From Candidatus Nealsonbacteria bacterium (GTDB taxonomy: Bacteria > Patescibacteriota > Minisyncoccia > Minisyncoccales > JAGGXC01): DNA of 39,794 bases. Below the pieces are notes generated by a model. The model saw nothing but the letters and a program-made list of their open reading frames with translations. It had not been told where the DNA came from and searched no databases. Where the stretch lies: positions 1-39,794 of the forward strand of contig JAPLXH010000011.1 of NCBI GenBank assembly GCA_026396195.1, read 5' to 3'. The translations under genes and the position numbers were made by a program. Numbering within the stretch: position 1 is the first letter of the stretch; each line of letters begins with the position of its first letter. Below are positions 7,364-15,383 of the stretch, one piece after another.

Positions 7364-8704
7364 ATGAATTTTAACAATTTTAAAGATAAAAAAATATTAA
7401 TTTTGGGTTTTGGCATGGAAGGAAAGGACAGTTTATTTTTTTTAAGAAAATTTTTTCCGCAAAAAATTCTGACAATAGGGGATAGGACGGAATTTAAAAT
7501 TTTTGACCAAAAAACTCAAAAATTAATCAAAAAAGATAAAAATATCAGGTTAGACCTCGGAAAAGATTATCTTAAAAACCTTAACAAATACGATATTATT
7601 ATAAAATCGCCGGGGATTTCGTTTTTTTTGCCTGAGATTAAAAATGCTCAAAAAAAAGGCAAAGTTTTAACTTCTCAAACCAAGATTTTTTTAGAAAATT
7701 GCCCTTGTAAAATTATTGGGATAACAGGCACCAAGGGAAAAAGCACAACTACTTCTTTAATTTATCATATTTTAAAAATAGCCAATTTTAAGGTTCATTT
7801 GGTGGGAAATATAGGAAAGCCGGTTCTTTCTTTGCTGTTAAAGGCGAAAAAAAACGATATTTTCGTGAATGAGTTATCCAGTCATCAATTATTAAATATC
7901 AGAAAAAGCCCCAAAATTGCCGTATTTTTAAACATTTATCCTGAACACTTGGATTATTACCCCGGCTTTAAAGATTATTTTGAGGCAAAAACAAATATAA
8001 CCAAATTTCAGACCAAAAACGATTACTTTGTCTTCAATAAAAAACAAAAACTGATTAACGACCTTGCGAAAAAATCTAAAGCCAAAAAAATTCCATTTAA
8101 CACAATAAACATCGAAAAGATAATAAAAACAAAGGATATTCCTTTAATGGGAAAATTTAATCTGGAAAATATTAGAGCCGCGATTGCAGTTTCCAAAATT
8201 TTTAACGTTTCCGATGAGATTTTCGCCAAAGCGATAAAAACATTTAAAGCCCTGCCTCACCGCTTGGAATTCATAGGATGCTATAAAGAAATAAAATTCT
8301 ATGACGATGCTATCGCTACCATTCCTGAAGCAACAATCGTTGCGATGGAAACTCTGGGAAACGACGTTCAAACCATACTTCTCGGCGGCTTTGAAAGAAA
8401 TCTTGATTTTACCGAATTGGCTAAAAAAATATTAAAAAGCAAGATTCAAAATGTAATTTTATTTCCCACAACCGGAAGTCGAATCTGGGAAGCGATACAA
8501 AAAGAGGCTGAAAAAGAAAAAAAGAAAAAATCACTGGAAAGTTTTTTTGTAAACAGCATGGAAGAAGCCGTAAAATTGGCCTATTCAAACACAGACAAAG
8601 GTAAAATTTGCCTTCTCTCTACCGCCTCTTCCAGTTTCAGTATTTTCAAGGATTACAAAGAAAAAGGGAATCTTTTTAAAAAATACGTAAAAAAATGGGC
8701 ATAA
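7364..8704 (+). CDS. murD2: MurD-type UDP-MurNAc-L-alanine:glutamate ligase, probably MurD2 (L-Glu)
   Basis: Mur ligase adding glutamate to UDP-MurNAc-L-Ala. The ATP loop is GTKGKST (122-128), followed by NELSSHQL (169-176), YPEHLDYY (192-199) and ALPHRLEF (296-303). Two segments that bind D-Glu in E. coli MurD are altered. The DSKATN motif reads DAIATI (315-320), and the GGDGKGADF segment with Lys348 reads GGFERNLDF (341-349). Similar changes are what I recall for MurD2, which adds L-Glu and works with MurL, and a murL gene lies 2.6 kb upstream. The MurD family is certain; the MurD2 assignment is inference. The gene lacks a clear Shine-Dalgarno site and overlaps ftsW by 10 bases. Confidence 0.8.
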   Translation: MNFNNFKDKKILILGFGMEGKDSLFFLRKFFPQKILTIGDRTEFKIFDQKTQKLIKKDKNIRLDLGKDYLKNLNKYDIIIKSPGISFFLPEIKNAQKKGKVLTSQTKIFLENCPCKIIGITGTKGKSTTTSLIYHILKIANFKVHLVGNIGKPVLSLLLKAKKNDIFVNELSSHQLLNIRKSPKIAVFLNIYPEHLDYYPGFKDYFEAKTNITKFQTKNDYFVFNKKQKLINDLAKKSKAKKIPFNTINIEKIIKTKDIPLMGKFNLENIRAAIAVSKIFNVSDEIFAKAIKTFKALPHRLEFIGCYKEIKFYDDAIATIPEATIVAMETLGNDVQTILLGGFERNLDFTELAKKILKSKIQNVILFPTTGSRIWEAIQKEAEKEKKKKSLESFFVNSMEEAVKLAYSNTDKGKICLLSTASSSFSIFKDYKEKGNLFKKYVKKWA

Positions 8705-9807
8705 AGCCAAAAATCGATTATTTTTTGATGGGAATCGTTGGATTTTTGTTGTTTTTGGCAATTTTAGTTTTAGCTAGCGCTTCAGCTTCCTTGTCCCAAG
8801 AAAAAGTTGGAATCAGCAGTTATTATTTAAAACACCAAATTTTATTCGGCATCCTTCCCGGACTTCTTTCTCTTTTATTTTTTTTAAAAATTAAAAGAGA
8901 AACCCTGGAAAAATTGATTTTGCCTCTTTTCTTAGTAAGTTTATTTTTTTTGATATTAGTTTTTGTGCCGTTCTTCCAATCCAGCGCGAAGGGAGCGAGC
9001 AGATGGTTTAGTTTTGGACCGATTACTTTCCAGCCTTCGGAATTACTTAAGATTAGCTTTATTCTTTATCTGGCAAGCTGGTTAAAAAGCAGGTCCGATT
9101 TTTCTTCAAAAAAAGAAAATCGGCTTTTGTCAAAAAATCTTTTGGTATTTCTGGTTATTTTATTACCGATAATTATTTTGTTAATCAAGCAGCCCGATTT
9201 GAGCACCTTGGTAATAATTTGTATCACCGCTTTTTTAATGTATTTTTTATCCGGGGCTCCCATTAAACAAATTTTTCTTATTTTACTGATGGGGGCTTTG
9301 ATTTTATCTATTTTTATTTTTTTCGCTCCATACCGGTTGGATCGTTTTTTAGGTTTTTTAAATCCGGAATTGGCGGATTCAATGGGAAAAGGATGGCATG
9401 CAAGGCAAATTTTAATTACCATTGGGTCGGGCGGATGGAAAGGGCTGGGATTGGGTTTGAGCCGTCAGAAATTCGGGTTTTTGCCCGAAACAATGTCAGA
9501 TTCAATTTTTGCCATATACGCCGAAGAACTGGGATTCATTATAAGCGCTTTTTTAATCTTTTTGTTTTTGCTTTTTTTAAGACAAGGGTTTAAAATTGCA
9601 AATAGAGCAGATAATTCCTTTCTAAAGCTCGCGGCTTTTGGAATTACCTGTTGGATAACGCTTCAGGCTTTCCTTAACATCGCCGGAATGGTTGGTATTT
9701 TTCCTTTAGCCGGAATACCCCTGCCCTTTTTAAGTTATGGCGGATCGGCCACGGTGGCTGAGTTGACTGGAGTCGGAATATTATTAAACATTTCTAAAAA
9801 ATCTTAA
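8695..9807 (+). CDS. ftsW: Peptidoglycan glycosyltransferase FtsW (SEDS family)
   Basis: Multi-pass SEDS protein polymerising glycan strands at the septum. About ten hydrophobic segments are visible. Motifs include GASRWFSFGPITFQPSELLK (motif with the WxxxG...QPSE core), QPDLST, GWHARQILITIGSGGWKGLGLGLS, QKFGFLPETMSDSIFAIYAEELGF and the closing GIPLPFLSYGGSAT. These favour FtsW/SpoVE over RodA. Length 370. It overlaps the MurD gene by 10 bases and is followed by murG, as in the classical dcw order murD-ftsW-murG. Confidence 0.95.
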   Translation: MGIKPKIDYFLMGIVGFLLFLAILVLASASASLSQEKVGISSYYLKHQILFGILPGLLSLLFFLKIKRETLEKLILPLFLVSLFFLILVFVPFFQSSAKGASRWFSFGPITFQPSELLKISFILYLASWLKSRSDFSSKKENRLLSKNLLVFLVILLPIIILLIKQPDLSTLVIICITAFLMYFLSGAPIKQIFLILLMGALILSIFIFFAPYRLDRFLGFLNPELADSMGKGWHARQILITIGSGGWKGLGLGLSRQKFGFLPETMSDSIFAIYAEELGFIISAFLIFLFLLFLRQGFKIANRADNSFLKLAAFGITCWITLQAFLNIAGMVGIFPLAGIPLPFLSYGGSATVAELTGVGILLNISKKS

Positions 9808-9869
9808 AAATAATAAATATTTCTAAACGAATTTAAAAATAATAAATATTTCTAAACAATTTTAAAAAT
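9783..9869 (+). repeat. Three tandem 29-bp repeats spanning the ftsW stop
   Basis: Three consecutive 29-bp units (9783-9811, 9812-9840, 9841-9869) share the pattern AATAAATATTTCTAAAC, then an A/T-rich tail ending TTTAAAAAT. Units 2 and 3 differ at about three positions. Unit 1, which encodes the last residues and the stop of FtsW (NISKKS), is more diverged. The array fills the entire ftsW-murG gap. Confidence 0.8.
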
Positions 9870-9875
9870 AAAAAT

Positions 9876-11036
9876 ATGAAATTAGTTTTTACCGGCGGCG
9901 GAACAGGAGGGCATTTCTTTCCCATTATTGCCGTCACCAGAGAGCTCGGCGGACTTCAGGCTCAAATAAATAAAGATTCTAAGAAAAAAAGAAAAATAGA
10001 CCTTTTTTACATCGGTCCCAAAGATTACTTAAGCTTGGATTTGGAAAGAGTGCTTGCCCAAGAACAAATTACAATTAAAAGTATATTGGCCGGAAAAATT
10101 AGAAGATATGGGGGTTTTGGCGCTTTTTTCAGAAATTTTATTGATATTTTTAAAAATTTTATCGGGACTTTTCAGTCTTTCTTTTTACTGTATTTTTTGG
10201 CTCCCGATGCTATTTTCAGTAAGGGCGGTTACGGAGCTGTTCCGGTTATGCTGGCGGCCAGGCTTTTAAAAATTCCTATTTTTATCCATGAATCGGACGT
10301 TATTCCGGGACTATCCAACAGACTGTTTAATAAATATGCCTCTAAAATATTTCTTTCTTTTCCTGAAACTGAAATTAAAATTTCAAAACCTGAAAAAGTT
10401 TCTTTGGTTGGAAACCCGGTTAGAAAAGAATTATTGGACGGTTCCGCTGAAAACGCAAAGAAAATTTTCAATTTAACTTTTGAAAAACCTGTAATTTTTA
10501 TCATCGGCGGTTCTCAAGGAGCTCAAAAAATAAACGACGCCGTTCTGAACGCTTTGCCTCAAATGCTGACTGATTTTGAATTAATTCACCAAGTAGGACC
10601 CTTAAATTTCAAACAGGTTGTAAAGGAAGCCGAGGTCATGATAAAAGAAAACATGAAGAAGTACTACCATCCTTATCCTTTCTTAAAAGAAACCGAATTA
10701 AAATACGCTTATGCTGTTTCCGATCTGATTATTTCTCGCGCCGGATCGGGTACTATTTTTGAAATTGCCGCTTGTAAAAAACCTTCTATCTTGATTCCTT
10801 TATCAAATTCTGCGCAAAATCATCAGGTTAAAAATGCTTACGCTTACGCAAAAAATAAAGCTACGGTAGTGGTTGAAGAAAATAATTTAAGCTCCAGTTT
10901 CTTTTTACAAATAATAAAAAACATAATTCAAAGCCCGAGCGAACAGGAAATTATGAAAAAAGCCGCGGAAAATTTTGCAAAACCGAACGCTGCAATGGAA
11001 ATAGCAAAATACATTATAGATTATCTTTATCAATAA
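9876..11036 (+). CDS. murG: UDP-GlcNAc:undecaprenyl-PP-MurNAc-pentapeptide GlcNAc transferase MurG
   Basis: Peripheral membrane GT28 enzyme that makes lipid II from lipid I. The N-terminal glycine-rich loop is TGGGTGGHFFP. SKGGYGAVPVM and FIHESDVIPGLSNR follow, then the C-terminal UDP-GlcNAc site with IIGGSQGAQKIN, RAGSGTIFEIAA, PSILIPLSNSAQNHQVKNA. Length 386 is slightly above the usual 355-365, with a basic insert near residue 35-45. It completes the murD-ftsW-murG run and is followed by gltX after 2 bases. Confidence 0.95.
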   Translation: MKLVFTGGGTGGHFFPIIAVTRELGGLQAQINKDSKKKRKIDLFYIGPKDYLSLDLERVLAQEQITIKSILAGKIRRYGGFGAFFRNFIDIFKNFIGTFQSFFLLYFLAPDAIFSKGGYGAVPVMLAARLLKIPIFIHESDVIPGLSNRLFNKYASKIFLSFPETEIKISKPEKVSLVGNPVRKELLDGSAENAKKIFNLTFEKPVIFIIGGSQGAQKINDAVLNALPQMLTDFELIHQVGPLNFKQVVKEAEVMIKENMKKYYHPYPFLKETELKYAYAVSDLIISRAGSGTIFEIAACKKPSILIPLSNSAQNHQVKNAYAYAKNKATVVVEENNLSSSFFLQIIKNIIQSPSEQEIMKKAAENFAKPNAAMEIAKYIIDYLYQ

Positions 11037-11038
11037 CT

Positions 11039-12631
11039 ATGCCCAGAAGTAAAAAACAAAAAAAACCCGAACAAATCAGGGTCAGGAACGCGCCTTCGCC
11101 GACCGGATTTTTGCATTTAGGCAGCGCCAGAAACGCTCTTTTTAATTTCCTTTTTGCCAGAAAAAACGGGGGCAAGTTTATTTTAAGGATTGAAGATACC
11201 GATTTGGAAAGGTCAAAAGATGTTTTTGATAAAGACATAATAACCCAACTCAAATGGCTTGGAATAGAATGGGACGAAGGACCTGTTGAAGAAAATAAGA
11301 TAAAATATAAAGGAGAATACGGCCCTTATCGACAAAGTCAAAGAAAAGAAATCTATAAAAAATACATTAAAAAACTGTTGGAGGAAGGCAAGGCTTATTA
11401 TTGTTTTTGCTCCGAGGAAGACCTGGAAACCCAAAGACAGTACTTAATGTCAATCGGCCAACCTTCAAGTTATTCGGGAAAGTGCCGCGACCTGCCTCAG
11501 GAAACCGTTAAAAAATATCTGGACGAAAAAAAACCCTATATTATCAGATTGAAAATGCCGGCTAAAAAAATAGCTTTCGATGATTTAATCAGGGGAAAAA
11601 TAGAGGTTGACTTGGGGCTGATAGGAGATATGGCAATTGCTAAAGACGAAGAAAACCCTTTTTATAATTTAGCGGCGGCGATTGATGATTATGAAATGAA
11701 ATTTTCTCACATCATAAGGGGAGAAGACCATATATCCAATACTCCAAAACAAATCGCTTTGCAGGAAACCTTGGGATTTCCATCTCCTCAATATGCCCAT
11801 TTGGCTTTGGTTTTAGGACCCGACCGCAGCAAGCTGAGCAAAAGACACGGAGCAGTGTCGGTGGGTGAATATCGAAAAGAGGGCTATTTACCAGAAGCTT
11901 TAATAAATGCCATCGCTTTTTTGGGCTGGAATCCGGGAACAGACAGAGAAGTTTATTCTTTGCCGGCTTTAATTAAAGATTTTTCTTTGGAAGGATGTCA
12001 AAAAGGAGGAGCTATTTTTAACCTTCAAAGATTGGAATGGCTGAATGGATTTTATCTTCGCCAAAAAACAGCTGAAAAAATAACGGAACTTTGTCTTCCT
12101 TATTTGATTGAAGCCGGCTTGATTGAAGAAATTGAAAATAATTTCGGCAAAACAAATGAATTAAACCACTCTAACGGATTAAAACTTTTTGAAGCCAATA
12201 AATTCAGGATTAAAGAAACAAAAGAAATAATAAGTTTTGATTGGTTAAAAAAAATAATGGTTATTTATCAGGAAAGATTAAAAAAATTGTCGGAAATCGT
12301 TGAATTTACCGATTTTTTCTTTAAAGAGGTAAAAATTGAAAAAAGCCTATTACAATGGAAGACAATGACCGACCAAGAACTTAAAGAAATGATTTCCAGG
12401 TTAGAAATAATATTTTTGGAAATTGAAGAAAACAAGTTTTTAAAATTAGATTTGGAAGCTAAAATAATGCCTTTGGCCCAAGAACAGAAAGACAGGGGAA
12501 GAATGCTTTGGCCCTTGAGGGCCGCTTTAAGCGGGAAGCGAGCTTCGGCGGGACCTTTTGAAATTGCCGAAATTCTCGGCAAAAAAACGGTGCTGAAAAG
12601 ATTGGCTCAAGCAAAAAAATTATTTAATTGA
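11039..12631 (+). CDS. gltX: Glutamyl-tRNA synthetase
   Basis: Class I synthetase charging tRNA-Glu. The HIGH motif is in APSPTGFLHLGSARN and the KMSKS motif is DRSKLSKRHGA. Other family blocks are RIEDTDLERS, YYCFCSEEDLE, HIIRGEDHISNTPKQ, ALVLGPD and LGWNPGTDRE. The C-terminal anticodon-binding part is complete (ends KTVLKRLAQAKKLF). Length 530 is a little longer than E. coli (471). Whether it also mischarges tRNA-Gln cannot be read from the sequence. It sits 2 bases after murG and 1 base before the next gene. Confidence 0.95.
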   Translation: MPRSKKQKKPEQIRVRNAPSPTGFLHLGSARNALFNFLFARKNGGKFILRIEDTDLERSKDVFDKDIITQLKWLGIEWDEGPVEENKIKYKGEYGPYRQSQRKEIYKKYIKKLLEEGKAYYCFCSEEDLETQRQYLMSIGQPSSYSGKCRDLPQETVKKYLDEKKPYIIRLKMPAKKIAFDDLIRGKIEVDLGLIGDMAIAKDEENPFYNLAAAIDDYEMKFSHIIRGEDHISNTPKQIALQETLGFPSPQYAHLALVLGPDRSKLSKRHGAVSVGEYRKEGYLPEALINAIAFLGWNPGTDREVYSLPALIKDFSLEGCQKGGAIFNLQRLEWLNGFYLRQKTAEKITELCLPYLIEAGLIEEIENNFGKTNELNHSNGLKLFEANKFRIKETKEIISFDWLKKIMVIYQERLKKLSEIVEFTDFFFKEVKIEKSLLQWKTMTDQELKEMISRLEIIFLEIEENKFLKLDLEAKIMPLAQEQKDRGRMLWPLRAALSGKRASAGPFEIAEILGKKTVLKRLAQAKKLFN

Positions 12632-12632
12632 T

Positions 12633-13100
12633 ATGCAAAAAAAACAAGTCGGATTTTTTCTATTTTTTTTAATAATTATTTCTGTTTTTCCGTTTTTAAT
12701 TTCGAACGGAGTAAAGGCTGAATTAACTCAACCAAAAACAATAGAGGAATCGAAGGGCTTTTTTGAAAAAGCAATAAAAGTGATAATAGAAAAAATACCC
12801 GCCATCATAAAAGGAATGTGGAAAAATGAAATTTTACCGATTTGGCAAAAAATGTGGGGCTGGGTCAAAAATTTTTGGAACAATTTCTTTGGCGAAAAGT
12901 TGCATAATTTTTGGTATTCTTTTTTAAAACCAAAAATTAATTTATTGTTAGACAAAATCAGGGCTTTATTGGGAAACACCATTGAAAAAGAAAAACCCAT
13001 AATTGAAAGGGAACTTGAAAAAGAAAAAGAAGAAATAAGAAAAGATATTCCCACGAGTACCAAGTCCTATATAGAAAAATTCAATGAATTACTAAAATAA
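12633..13100 (+). CDS. Hypothetical exported protein, Trp-rich amphipathic
   Basis: Not recognised. An N-terminal signal peptide or anchor covers about residues 6-28, ending near NGVKAE. The rest is Lys/Glu-rich and helical, with a central Trp-rich stretch (MWKNEILPIWQKMWGWVKNFWNNFFG, shown here as overlapping blocks MWKNEILPIW and QKMWGWVKNFW) that could lie on the outer face of the membrane. It follows gltX by one base at the end of the cell-wall run, so it may be co-expressed. Confidence 0.65.
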   Translation: MQKKQVGFFLFFLIIISVFPFLISNGVKAELTQPKTIEESKGFFEKAIKVIIEKIPAIIKGMWKNEILPIWQKMWGWVKNFWNNFFGEKLHNFWYSFLKPKINLLLDKIRALLGNTIEKEKPIIERELEKEKEEIRKDIPTSTKSYIEKFNELLK

Positions 13101-13106
13101 ACCAGA

Positions 13107-13184
13107 GGTTTGATTCGATGAAATAAGGCATAGCCTTGATTCATCGAAATAAACTATAAGTTTGATTTATTAAAATAAGTTATA
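13107..13184 (+). repeat. Three tandem 26-bp imperfect repeats
   Basis: Units 13107-13132, 13133-13158 and 13159-13184 each fit the pattern nnnTTGATT, about 7 variable bases, AAATAA, then nnnATA. The third unit supplies the start of the TATAAT box used by the next gene. The array fills most of the gap between 13100 and 13197. Confidence 0.7.
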
Positions 13185-13186
13185 AT
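13181..13186 (+). promoter_or_regulatory. -10 box of the DUF5661 gene
   Basis: TATAAT at the end of the third 26-bp repeat, 10 bases before the ATG at 13197. The expected start point is about 3-4 bases upstream of the ATG, so the mRNA would be leaderless or nearly so. Confidence 0.6.
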
Positions 13187-13196
13187 AAAAAATATT

Positions 13197-13466
13197 ATGG
13201 CGAAAAATAATTTTTCAACGGAAGAGGCAAAAAAAATAGGTGAAACCCTGGGAATAAAATGGAATAAATTTGACATAGAGCAATTCAGAAGAGGCATGGA
13301 CGTGGAATTAGAACACGGCTTAAAGGATCCGCGTACCAATGTAACGAATGACGATCCTTTAATAACGGGAAAGATAGCCCTGGCTCATTTAAACGAGTTT
13401 CCGGACTATTATATTCGCCTTAGCCAGCTGGAAGAAGATGCTGACGAGTACTGGGAAAACAAATAA
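13197..13466 (+). CDS. DUF5661 family protein
   Basis: Small protein of unknown function found in CPR bacteria and some phages. The recognisable core is EEAKKIGETLGIKWNKFDIEQFRRGMDVELEHG, followed by DPRTNVTNDDPLITGKIALAHLNEFPDYYIRLSQLEEDAD. The HG...DPxTN...DD...GKIALAHLxExPDYYxRL pattern is the family hallmark, as I recall it. 89 residues, acidic, no membrane segment. It has its own -10 box and terminator, so it is a single-gene unit. (The long motif is given here in parts: EEAKKIGETLGIKWNKFD and FRRGMDVELEHG.). Confidence 0.85.
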   Translation: MAKNNFSTEEAKKIGETLGIKWNKFDIEQFRRGMDVELEHGLKDPRTNVTNDDPLITGKIALAHLNEFPDYYIRLSQLEEDADEYWENK

Positions 13467-13477
13467 ATTAAATTAAT

Positions 13478-13509
13478 TAAAAATCGCCGATTTCTTTTGG
13501 CGATTTTTA
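13478..13509. terminator. Bidirectional intrinsic terminator
   Basis: TAAAAATCGCC (13478-13488) pairs with GGCGATTTTTA (13499-13509) around a 10-base loop. A- and T-tracts on both sides would let it work in both directions. Confidence 0.85.
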
Positions 13510-13522
13510 ATGCAATTTAAAC

Positions 13523-14080
13523 ATGCAAATTAAATGTTTAAAAGTGGGACCCTTGGAAACAAATTGTTATTTTTTAATTTCAAAAAAAGAAATCGCAATT
13601 ATAGATCCGGGAGCTGAACCCTTTAAAATTATAAAAGAAATCAGATCAATGGAAGCTAAACCTAAGTTTATCATCAATACCCATTATCATCCCGACCACA
13701 CTTTGGCCAATAAAGACATAAAAAAAGAGTTCAATTTTGTTAAAATTTTAATCCATGGAAAGGAAAGAGGTTTTTTGGATTTTAAAGCAGATGTTTTTTT
13801 AAAAGAAAATGACGAAATTAAAATAGGGAACGAAGTTTTAAGAGTTATTCATACTCCAGGCCACAGCCAAGGAAGTATTTGTTTGTTGGGCCAAGGTTTT
13901 ATCTTAACCGGCGACACTTTATTCAAAGAAGGTTACGGCCGGACTGATTTTGAGGGCGGTTCTCAGATTGAATTGGAAGAATCTTTAAAAAGGCTATCGA
14001 AAATCATAAAACCCAAAATGATGATTTATCCCGGCCATGATGAAATTTTTAAATTTGACAATAGTGTCAATTTTTTTTAA
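13523..14080 (+). CDS. MBL-fold metallo-hydrolase (glyoxalase II-like)
   Basis: Metal-dependent hydrolase of the metallo-beta-lactamase fold; many homologues are hydroxyacylglutathione hydrolase-like with unknown substrates. Metal ligands are visible: THYHPDH (HxHxDH), HTPGHSQGS (third ligand His), GDTLFKEGYGRTDF (bridging Asp) and YPGHDE (last His). Length 185 is near the short end of the family (about 200-210), and the C-terminus after PGHDE is brief. The ATG at 13523 lies 14 bases after the terminator of the DUF5661 gene, with no clear RBS. Confidence 0.9.
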   Translation: MQIKCLKVGPLETNCYFLISKKEIAIIDPGAEPFKIIKEIRSMEAKPKFIINTHYHPDHTLANKDIKKEFNFVKILIHGKERGFLDFKADVFLKENDEIKIGNEVLRVIHTPGHSQGSICLLGQGFILTGDTLFKEGYGRTDFEGGSQIELEESLKRLSKIIKPKMMIYPGHDEIFKFDNSVNFF

Positions 14081-14178
14081 ATTAAATAAATAATTAAAAT
14101 TTTGATAAAGCCGGGTTCGGAAATCTGAAAGAAGAACTTTTAAAACTTTTAAATAATTAAAAAAGGAGGTTAAAAATA

Positions 14179-14403
14179 ATGGATTGTGAATCAATAAAAA
14201 AAATGATTGAGGGCTATTACGGCGCAAAACTGACAACAGAACAAATGGTTCAAGTTTCAAAACATCTTAAAAAATGTCGTTTTTGCAAAGAAAGCTTTAC
14301 CAACATGGTGCATGAAAAAGCCCCTTATTCTTTGGGGAAAAAAGTACTCAACGAAGACATCAATTGGTTTATAGGCCACAACCTTAAATTAAATGGGATT
14401 TAA
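14179..14403 (+). CDS. Small zinc-binding protein, anti-sigma (ZAS/zf-HC2)-like motif
   Basis: 74 residues with C3 and then HLKKCRFCK, matching the C...HxxxCxxC pattern of ZAS-type anti-sigma-factor zinc fingers (zf-HC2). No membrane segment follows, unlike typical membrane anti-sigma factors, so it would be soluble. The C-terminus has MVHEKAPY and a second His-rich stretch. A strong RBS (AAAGGAGGT, 14163-14171) precedes the ATG; this is the first gene of the window with such an RBS and marks the start of the accessory island. The stop lies inside the terminator stem. Function not established. Confidence 0.65.
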   Translation: MDCESIKKMIEGYYGAKLTTEQMVQVSKHLKKCRFCKESFTNMVHEKAPYSLGKKVLNEDINWFIGHNLKLNGI

Positions 14404-14420
14404 TCTGTCCCATTTTTTTA
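14392..14420 (+). terminator. Intrinsic terminator overlapping the zf-HC2-like gene end
   Basis: AATGGGA (14392-14398) pairs with TCCCATT (14408-14414), followed by a T-run. The 5' arm encodes the last codons (Asn-Gly-Ile) and the stop lies in the loop. Confidence 0.85.
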
Positions 14421-14447
14421 TTTAATTAATCTGATAGAATAAAATAT

Positions 14448-14909
14448 ATGAAAAAAATAAATAAAAAAGTGGTTATTGGCGGAACTTTTGATATTTTACA
14501 TAAAGGACACGAAGCATTTCTGAGCAGAGCTTTCGGTTTGGGTGAAGTTTTTATCGGGCTTACTTCAAACGAAATGGCGCTACGAACAAAAAAAAGACAG
14601 GTTCAGGATTTTGAACGTAGAAAAAAAGAACTGAAAAGATTTATCTCAAAAAATTTTAAAAATTATTACAGGATAGGAAAAATAGAAGATATGTTTGGGC
14701 CCACCTTAACGGAAAACTTTGATTATATAATAGTTTCGCCGGAAACCAATCAAGCGGCGGTTTTAATTAATAAAGAGCGCCGAAAAATAAACAAAGAACC
14801 AATTGAAATCATTGAAATAGATTTTATTTTGGCTAAAGACAAGAAACCGATTTCCAGCACCAGAATATTCAAGGGAGAAATAGACAGGGACGGAAACTTA
14901 ATAAAATAA
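14448..14909 (+). CDS. Phosphopantetheine adenylyltransferase, archaeal/eukaryotic type
   Basis: Nucleotidyltransferase of CoA synthesis (4'-phosphopantetheine + ATP). The signature GGTFDILHKGHEAFL carries the HxGH motif of the cytidylyltransferase fold, and the closing SSTRIFKGEID is the ISSTxI-type motif. Sequence around VFIGLTSNEMALRTKK, DYIIVSPET and INKERRK matches the COG1019 (archaeal) PPAT class more than bacterial CoaD. 153 residues. It is led by a -10-like GATAGAATAAAAT but no Shine-Dalgarno site, like the housekeeping genes and unlike its island neighbours. Confidence 0.85.
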   Translation: MKKINKKVVIGGTFDILHKGHEAFLSRAFGLGEVFIGLTSNEMALRTKKRQVQDFERRKKELKRFISKNFKNYYRIGKIEDMFGPTLTENFDYIIVSPETNQAAVLINKERRKINKEPIEIIEIDFILAKDKKPISSTRIFKGEIDRDGNLIK

Positions 14910-14935
14910 AGAATTTTATTTCCTTTTTTTATTTT
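14900..14935 (+). terminator. AT-rich intrinsic terminator after PPAT gene
   Basis: AATAAAAT (14900-14907) pairs with ATTTTATT (14913-14920), then TCC and a T-run. The stem overlaps the stop codon. It is weak because the stem is all A/T. Confidence 0.5.
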
Positions 14936-14999
14936 TATTGTTATACTGTTTTAATAGCTCATTTTAAAATAATATGGGAAAATGGAGGAAACGAAAGAC

Positions 15000-15347
15000 A
15001 TGGAAGAAATTAAAGGTTTTAAAAAACTAGACGAGCGTATTTCGTTCAGGTGCAATCAAGATGGAAAATCGGCAAAGATAATTATACGACAAATAGAGAT
15101 ACCACGGCTTAAACTTACTTGTGACTACTATGACTTACGTCATAACGGTAAAAAGGCCAACCTTGAAGAAGTGTTAGAAAAGATACCTTCTTGTTGCAAG
15201 CCTTTGCCGACGGAAAAGGGAAACTATGTTTGCAGTTGCGAAAAGCACCTACTAAGAATAGATGGGAATAATAATAACCCTCTCGTTCAAATAGCGGAAA
15301 TTCCGAAACAAATAAGAATAAATCTCTACAAGCACTTATGCAAATAA
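15000..15347 (+). CDS. Hypothetical protein with four clustered Cys
   Basis: Not recognised. The ATG at 15000 is chosen because GGAGG (14985-14989) lies 10 bases upstream; the in-frame ATG at 14982 lies before that RBS. The 115-residue product has IPSCCKPLP and YVCSCEKHLL, a CC...CxCxxH arrangement that could bind zinc. It is otherwise basic and soluble. It is a single-gene unit, with its terminator overlapping the last codons. Confidence 0.55.
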   Translation: MEEIKGFKKLDERISFRCNQDGKSAKIIIRQIEIPRLKLTCDYYDLRHNGKKANLEEVLEKIPSCCKPLPTEKGNYVCSCEKHLLRIDGNNNNPLVQIAEIPKQIRINLYKHLCK

Positions 15348-15358
15348 GTGCTTTTTTC
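15330..15358 (+). terminator. Strong intrinsic terminator overlapping the stop codon
   Basis: AAGCACTTAT (15330-15339) pairs perfectly with ATAAGTGCTT (15344-15353) around GCAA, followed by TTTT. The stop TAA at 15345-15347 is within the 3' arm. Confidence 0.9.
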
Positions 15359-15383
15359 TTTAAAGTAAGGTTGGCTGGGGAGG

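Noticed and set aside
14098-14160. C-terminal gene remnant NFDKAGFGNLKEELLKLL before the zf-HC2-like gene
   Set aside because: Only about 20 codons, no upstream frame, and no family match; could be chance.
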